DNA of 64,000 nt, from NCBI GenBank assembly GCA_938005705.1, contig CALLML010000003.1:1-64000 (forward strand). Direction: 5' to 3'. The notes beneath the pieces are model-generated. The model made no database searches. It saw only the letters and a program-made list of their open reading frames with translations, and was not told the DNA's origin. The DNA is from an uncultured bacterium. GTDB lineage: Bacteria; Verrucomicrobiota; Kiritimatiellia; PWTM01. The position numbers were made by a program, and so were the translations under genes. Positions 60,478 through 64,000 of this stretch are shown here, piece after piece; within the stretch, counting starts at the first letter, position 1, and every line of letters begins with the position of its first letter.

Positions 60478-62283
60478 GTGTTACGTCAATGCGTGAGAGT
60501 GCAATTGAACACAAAACTAACCATCGAACAGGAATTATCGGATTGGTTGAAGAGAGCGTTGGAACAGGCCGGGGGCCAGAGCTTGCCGGCGGATGCCGAT
60601 GTCTCCGTTTCGCCGACCGTTCGCGAAGAGTTCGGCGATTATCAGTGTAACGCGGCCATGACCTTGGCAAAAGCGTTCCAGCAAAAGCCACGCGATCTCG
60701 CAACGGCCGCGATGGCCGCGGCGGATTCGCATCCCGCCGTAGCGCGGGTAGATATCGCCGGCGCCGGATTCATCAATATTCATTTGTGGGATGACTGGCT
60801 GGCCGAGGCCGTTGCGGCGCTCAGCGTCGATGCGCGCCTCGGGGTTCCCGTTTTGGGTGCTGGGCGAACGGTCATTCTCGATTATTCGAGTCCAAACGTG
60901 GCCAAACCGATGCACATCGGGCATATCCGCTCAACGGTCATCGGCAATGCGCTGGATCGAATGTATCGTTTTCTTGGATTTCGCGTTATCGCCGACAATC
61001 ACCTGGGCGACTGGGGGACGCAGTTCGGCATATTGATCCACGGGTTTCGACATTTTGCCGATCGGGCCGCATATGAAAAGGAACCCATCGAAGAGCTCGA
61101 ACGCATCTATGTAAAAAGCTACGAACGAACTCAGACCGATCCGGCGTGGCTGGAGGCCGCCCGTGCGGAACTGGTCAAGTTGCAGCGCGGTGACGCGGAG
61201 AACCTCGCACTCTGGCGATCGTTTGTGGATCACAGTTTACGTGAGTTCGAACGGATTTATGCGCGTCTGGGGGTGCGATTCGATCTCGTACGGGGTGAGA
61301 GTTGGTATAACGATCGGCTGCCGGAGCTCGTAGCCCGATTGGAGGCACTCGGATTGGCGCGCGAAAGCGATGGCGCGCTATGTGTATTCTCAGATGGCGC
61401 GATGCCGCCCGATGAAGATCCTTTGTTGCGTCATGAGGGTGGTGAATGGAAGCCCGCCCCGTGTATTGTGCGCAAGAGCGATGGTGGCTTCAATTACGCC
61501 GCAACGGATCTCGCCACCATTCTGAGCCGCGAAGAAGAATTCGCGCCTGACGCCATCATCTACGTCACGGACGAGCGCCAGCAGCTCCACTTTCGCCAAG
61601 TGTTTCATATCGCCCGCAAGATCGGGGCCCGCGCGCGACTCGTGCATGTCTGGTTCGGCCTAATGCGACTGCCTGAAGGCACGTTTTCGACACGCCAGGG
61701 CAACGTTATCAAACTCGAACGGCTGCTTGATGAAGCCGAGGCGCGTGCGCTCGCCATTGTCCGGGAGAACGACCCGTCCATGCCGGAAGACCAGCAACGC
61801 GAAGTCGCCCGCTGTGTCGGCATTGGCGCGGTGAAGTATGCGGACTTGAGCCAAAATCCGCAAAGCCTCGTCACCTTCACATGGGACAAGGCCCTGACGC
61901 TGGAGGGCAATTCCGCCCCCTATCTTCAATACGCCTATGCGCGGATATCCAGTGTTCGCGTCAAATATGCCGAACGATTTCCCGGGAACGATCCTGACGC
62001 CTATCCGATTCGTTTTTCGGCGCCGGTCGAACGCCGGCTGGCGCTCCAATTACTCCGTTTTCCCGACGCCTTGCGGCGCGCCGCTCTGCAGTACCGTCCA
62101 AACGTGCTGGCCGACTATCTTTACGAAACAGCCCAAATTTACAGCCGTTTTTATCAAACCGCGCCCTTTCTTCGGGCCGAAGAGGGGTTGCGCGAAAGCC
62201 GAGTGCGACTGTGCGGCATCACCGCACGAGTCTTGAAACAAGGGCTGCAGTTGCTCGGCATCGAAACACTTGACCGCATCTGA
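60478..62283 (+). CDS. argS: arginyl-tRNA synthetase (start uncertain)
   Basis: DYSSPNVAKPMHIGHIRSTVIGNALDRMYRFLGFRVIADNHLGDWGTQFG; FNYAATDLATI; STRQGNVIKLERLLDEA; ALBP/DALR C-terminus. Confidence 0.95.
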   Translation: MLRQCVRVQLNTKLTIEQELSDWLKRALEQAGGQSLPADADVSVSPTVREEFGDYQCNAAMTLAKAFQQKPRDLATAAMAAADSHPAVARVDIAGAGFINIHLWDDWLAEAVAALSVDARLGVPVLGAGRTVILDYSSPNVAKPMHIGHIRSTVIGNALDRMYRFLGFRVIADNHLGDWGTQFGILIHGFRHFADRAAYEKEPIEELERIYVKSYERTQTDPAWLEAARAELVKLQRGDAENLALWRSFVDHSLREFERIYARLGVRFDLVRGESWYNDRLPELVARLEALGLARESDGALCVFSDGAMPPDEDPLLRHEGGEWKPAPCIVRKSDGGFNYAATDLATILSREEEFAPDAIIYVTDERQQLHFRQVFHIARKIGARARLVHVWFGLMRLPEGTFSTRQGNVIKLERLLDEAEARALAIVRENDPSMPEDQQREVARCVGIGAVKYADLSQNPQSLVTFTWDKALTLEGNSAPYLQYAYARISSVRVKYAERFPGNDPDAYPIRFSAPVERRLALQLLRFPDALRRAALQYRPNVLADYLYETAQIYSRFYQTAPFLRAEEGLRESRVRLCGITARVLKQGLQLLGIETLDRI

Positions 62284-62298
62284 ACATCACCTGGGCAA

Positions 62299-62682
62299 TC
62301 AAGGCGACGGAGATTCGTCTTTCAGCAGCTCATCCACAAGTGAGGTCAATTCCGAGATGCGGAAGGGCTTCGCCAGAACGCGATCGGCGCCCATCTGCCG
62401 AGCCGTCTTAAGAACATCCATCTGCCCCGCGATACCGCCGCCGGAGACCGCAATCGTCCGAAACGAATGTCCCTCGCGTCGGAGTTCGCGGAGCGTTTCC
62501 AAACCATCCTGTTCGGGCATAAAAATATCGGTGATAACGATTTCTGGCGGCGCCTCGCGAAAGGCACGCAAGCCTTGGGCACCATCAGATACGGCCACGA
62601 CTTCATGACCGACTCGTCGCAGTGCTCGGATCATGAGCTTCCGAATATCTTCGGTATCTTCAATAATCAGGATACGTGCCAT
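62299..62682 (-). CDS. single-domain response regulator receiver
   Basis: MARILIIEDTEDIRKLMIRALRRVGHEV..PEIVITDIFMPEQDGLETLRELR..VLAKPF. Confidence 0.9.
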   Translation of the reverse strand: MARILIIEDTEDIRKLMIRALRRVGHEVVAVSDGAQGLRAFREAPPEIVITDIFMPEQDGLETLRELRREGHSFRTIAVSGGGIAGQMDVLKTARQMGADRVLAKPFRISELTSLVDELLKDESPSP

Positions 62683-62686
62683 CGGA

Positions 62687-64000
62687 TTAGTTCCATCTCT
62701 TACCAGCAGCCGATAAAATTCGACGCAAGTCATTCTCACGTAATGGTTTACTAATATAGTCGTCCATACCAGCATCCAAGTATTTTTCGCGATCCCCCCG
62801 CATCGCATGAGCCGTAACTGCGATCACGCGCGGGCGGCGATCGGCCGGCCATTCTGCGAGAATCCGTCGTGTCGCCTCCACGCCGTCCATGACCGGCATC
62901 TGGACATCCATCAGAATTACATCGTAGTCGCGTTCCCGCAAACGTGCCAACACTTCCTCTCCATTTCCCGCGACGTCGGCGTGGATACCCATGCCCTCCA
63001 GCATACGCAATACCACTTTCTGGTTGACGGGGTTGTCCTCCGCGACCAGCACGCATTTCGGCAGCGGACCGCTCGGCTGGTCAGTCTCGCCGGTGTCTGC
63101 GGGTTGCAAAATGGCGCTTAGCACAAGCTGAAGATCGTCGTGTTTTACGGGTTTGCTCAATACGGCGGAAATCATCGGACCATTCTGAAAATCCCCCTTT
63201 TCATTCGTTGAAGGCTTCCACCGCCTGCGGCCCGACGAGCACAGAATCACAGGCATCGTTTGAGTTGTTTTGATATTCCGCATTTCTTCTATTGCCGCGA
63301 TAACGTTCGAACCGGCCGATTTCTTGTCCACAATGGCCACATCGAATGATTCACCAGCCCCCAGCCATCGCAGAGCCTCGGCAAACTCTCCTGTTGACTG
63401 TACACGGAATCCCCACTCCGTCATGTGGCGTTCAAAAGCCATCCGACTCGTCTCATCATTGTCCACGATCAGCGCCGAACGGCCGGCAAAGTGCGCGCGA
63501 AGCTCACCATTCGAAGTTTCGGGCAGTAAAACGTCCACGGTGACGGTAAACGTGAATGTCGAGCCCTGTCCCGGTTCGCTTTCCACCCAAAGCCTCCCCC
63601 CCATCAGTTCCGCCAGGCGCTTGCTGATGGCAAGTCCAAGCCCTGTGCCTCCATAGCGCCGCGTTACCGATGTATCCAACTGGCTGAAGGGGCGGAACAA
63701 TTTTCCCATCTGTTCCGGCGGAATGCCGATACCCGTATCCCTTACGGCCACTCTCAGTTCACATTTGCCACCCTCCATGTGGACGGCGGACACTGTTGTT
63801 TCCACAAATCCTTTATCTGTAAATTTGACGGCATTGCTCAACAGGTTCCCCAATACCTGTCGCATGCGAATGAGATCGCCCGCGATGCGGGCGGGCACGC
63901 CCTCTCGCACGCGGGTTTTCAACGTCAGGCCTTTTTTCTCGGCGTTGACGCGCACCATGCCGACGGTGGAATCCAGCCACTCCGCGGTGCAAAATGCTCG
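62687..64000 (-). CDS. hybrid sensor histidine kinase/response regulator, truncated at the window end
   Basis: HATPase RMRQVLGNLLSNAVKFTDKG, DTGIGIPPEQMGKLFRPFSQLDTSVTRRYGGTGLGLAISKRLAELMGG; receiver VLVAEDNPVNQKVVLRML..DVILMDVQMPVMDGVEATRRI. Confidence 0.92.
   Translation of the reverse strand, partial: RAFCTAEWLDSTVGMVRVNAEKKGLTLKTRVREGVPARIAGDLIRMRQVLGNLLSNAVKFTDKGFVETTVSAVHMEGGKCELRVAVRDTGIGIPPEQMGKLFRPFSQLDTSVTRRYGGTGLGLAISKRLAELMGGRLWVESEPGQGSTFTFTVTVDVLLPETSNGELRAHFAGRSALIVDNDETSRMAFERHMTEWGFRVQSTGEFAEALRWLGAGESFDVAIVDKKSAGSNVIAAIEEMRNIKTTQTMPVILCSSGRRRWKPSTNEKGDFQNGPMISAVLSKPVKHDDLQLVLSAILQPADTGETDQPSGPLPKCVLVAEDNPVNQKVVLRMLEGMGIHADVAGNGEEVLARLRERDYDVILMDVQMPVMDGVEATRRILAEWPADRRPRVIAVTAHAMRGDREKYLDAGMDDYISKPLRENDLRRILSAAGKRWN

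Overview
This ~64 kb, GC-rich bacterial window looks PVC/Kiritimatiellota-like; that lineage call is inferred from PEP-CTERM proteins, beta-helix and oligogalacturonate-lyase-like proteins and general gene style, and was not tested. Most of it is housekeeping:
- A long plus-strand gene train (~7.9-30.2 kb): pyrK-pyrD, an unknown anchored protein, pgpA-plsY-gpsA, pduO-type ATR, murB, trpA, manC-like, ruvX, tgt-yajC-secDF-recJ. It is broken by minus-strand sod and a TGS-type nucleoside kinase.
- lolDC-like, lysS, tcdA-like, tatD, smc, pilT, argS, a response regulator and a hybrid kinase.
- Three tRNAs: Ser-UGA, Ser-GGA and Asp-GUC.

Regions that stand out:
(1) A decayed island at ~5.65-7.6 kb. 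It carries a geometrically perfect group II intron domain V, a domain VI with a correctly placed branch-point A and a CGAT 3' end on the minus strand, no reverse transcriptase ORF, and two multiply disabled pseudogenes (PfkB kinase, DegT/DnrJ aminotransferase).
(2) A DUF6922-like/AbiEii-like pair with the nucleotidyltransferase split by a frameshift.
(3) A frameshifted oligogalacturonate-lyase-like gene whose 5' side holds a cluster of TTCCAAg..cTTGGAA palindromes.
(4) fixC-fixX-etfB-etfA-acyl-CoA dehydrogenase.
(5) A TPP riboswitch with an intrinsic terminator before thi4-thiE.
(6) A multimeric [FeFe]-hydrogenase operon divergent from rex, with a near-consensus Rex operator just upstream of rex.
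(7) A ~1 kb apparently non-coding gap upstream of lysS with a strong two-stage hairpin.

No CRISPR array, intact transposase, integrase or phage module was seen. I do not claim a wholly new system; the best candidates for follow-up are the intron/pseudogene island, the lysS-upstream structure and the palindrome cluster.
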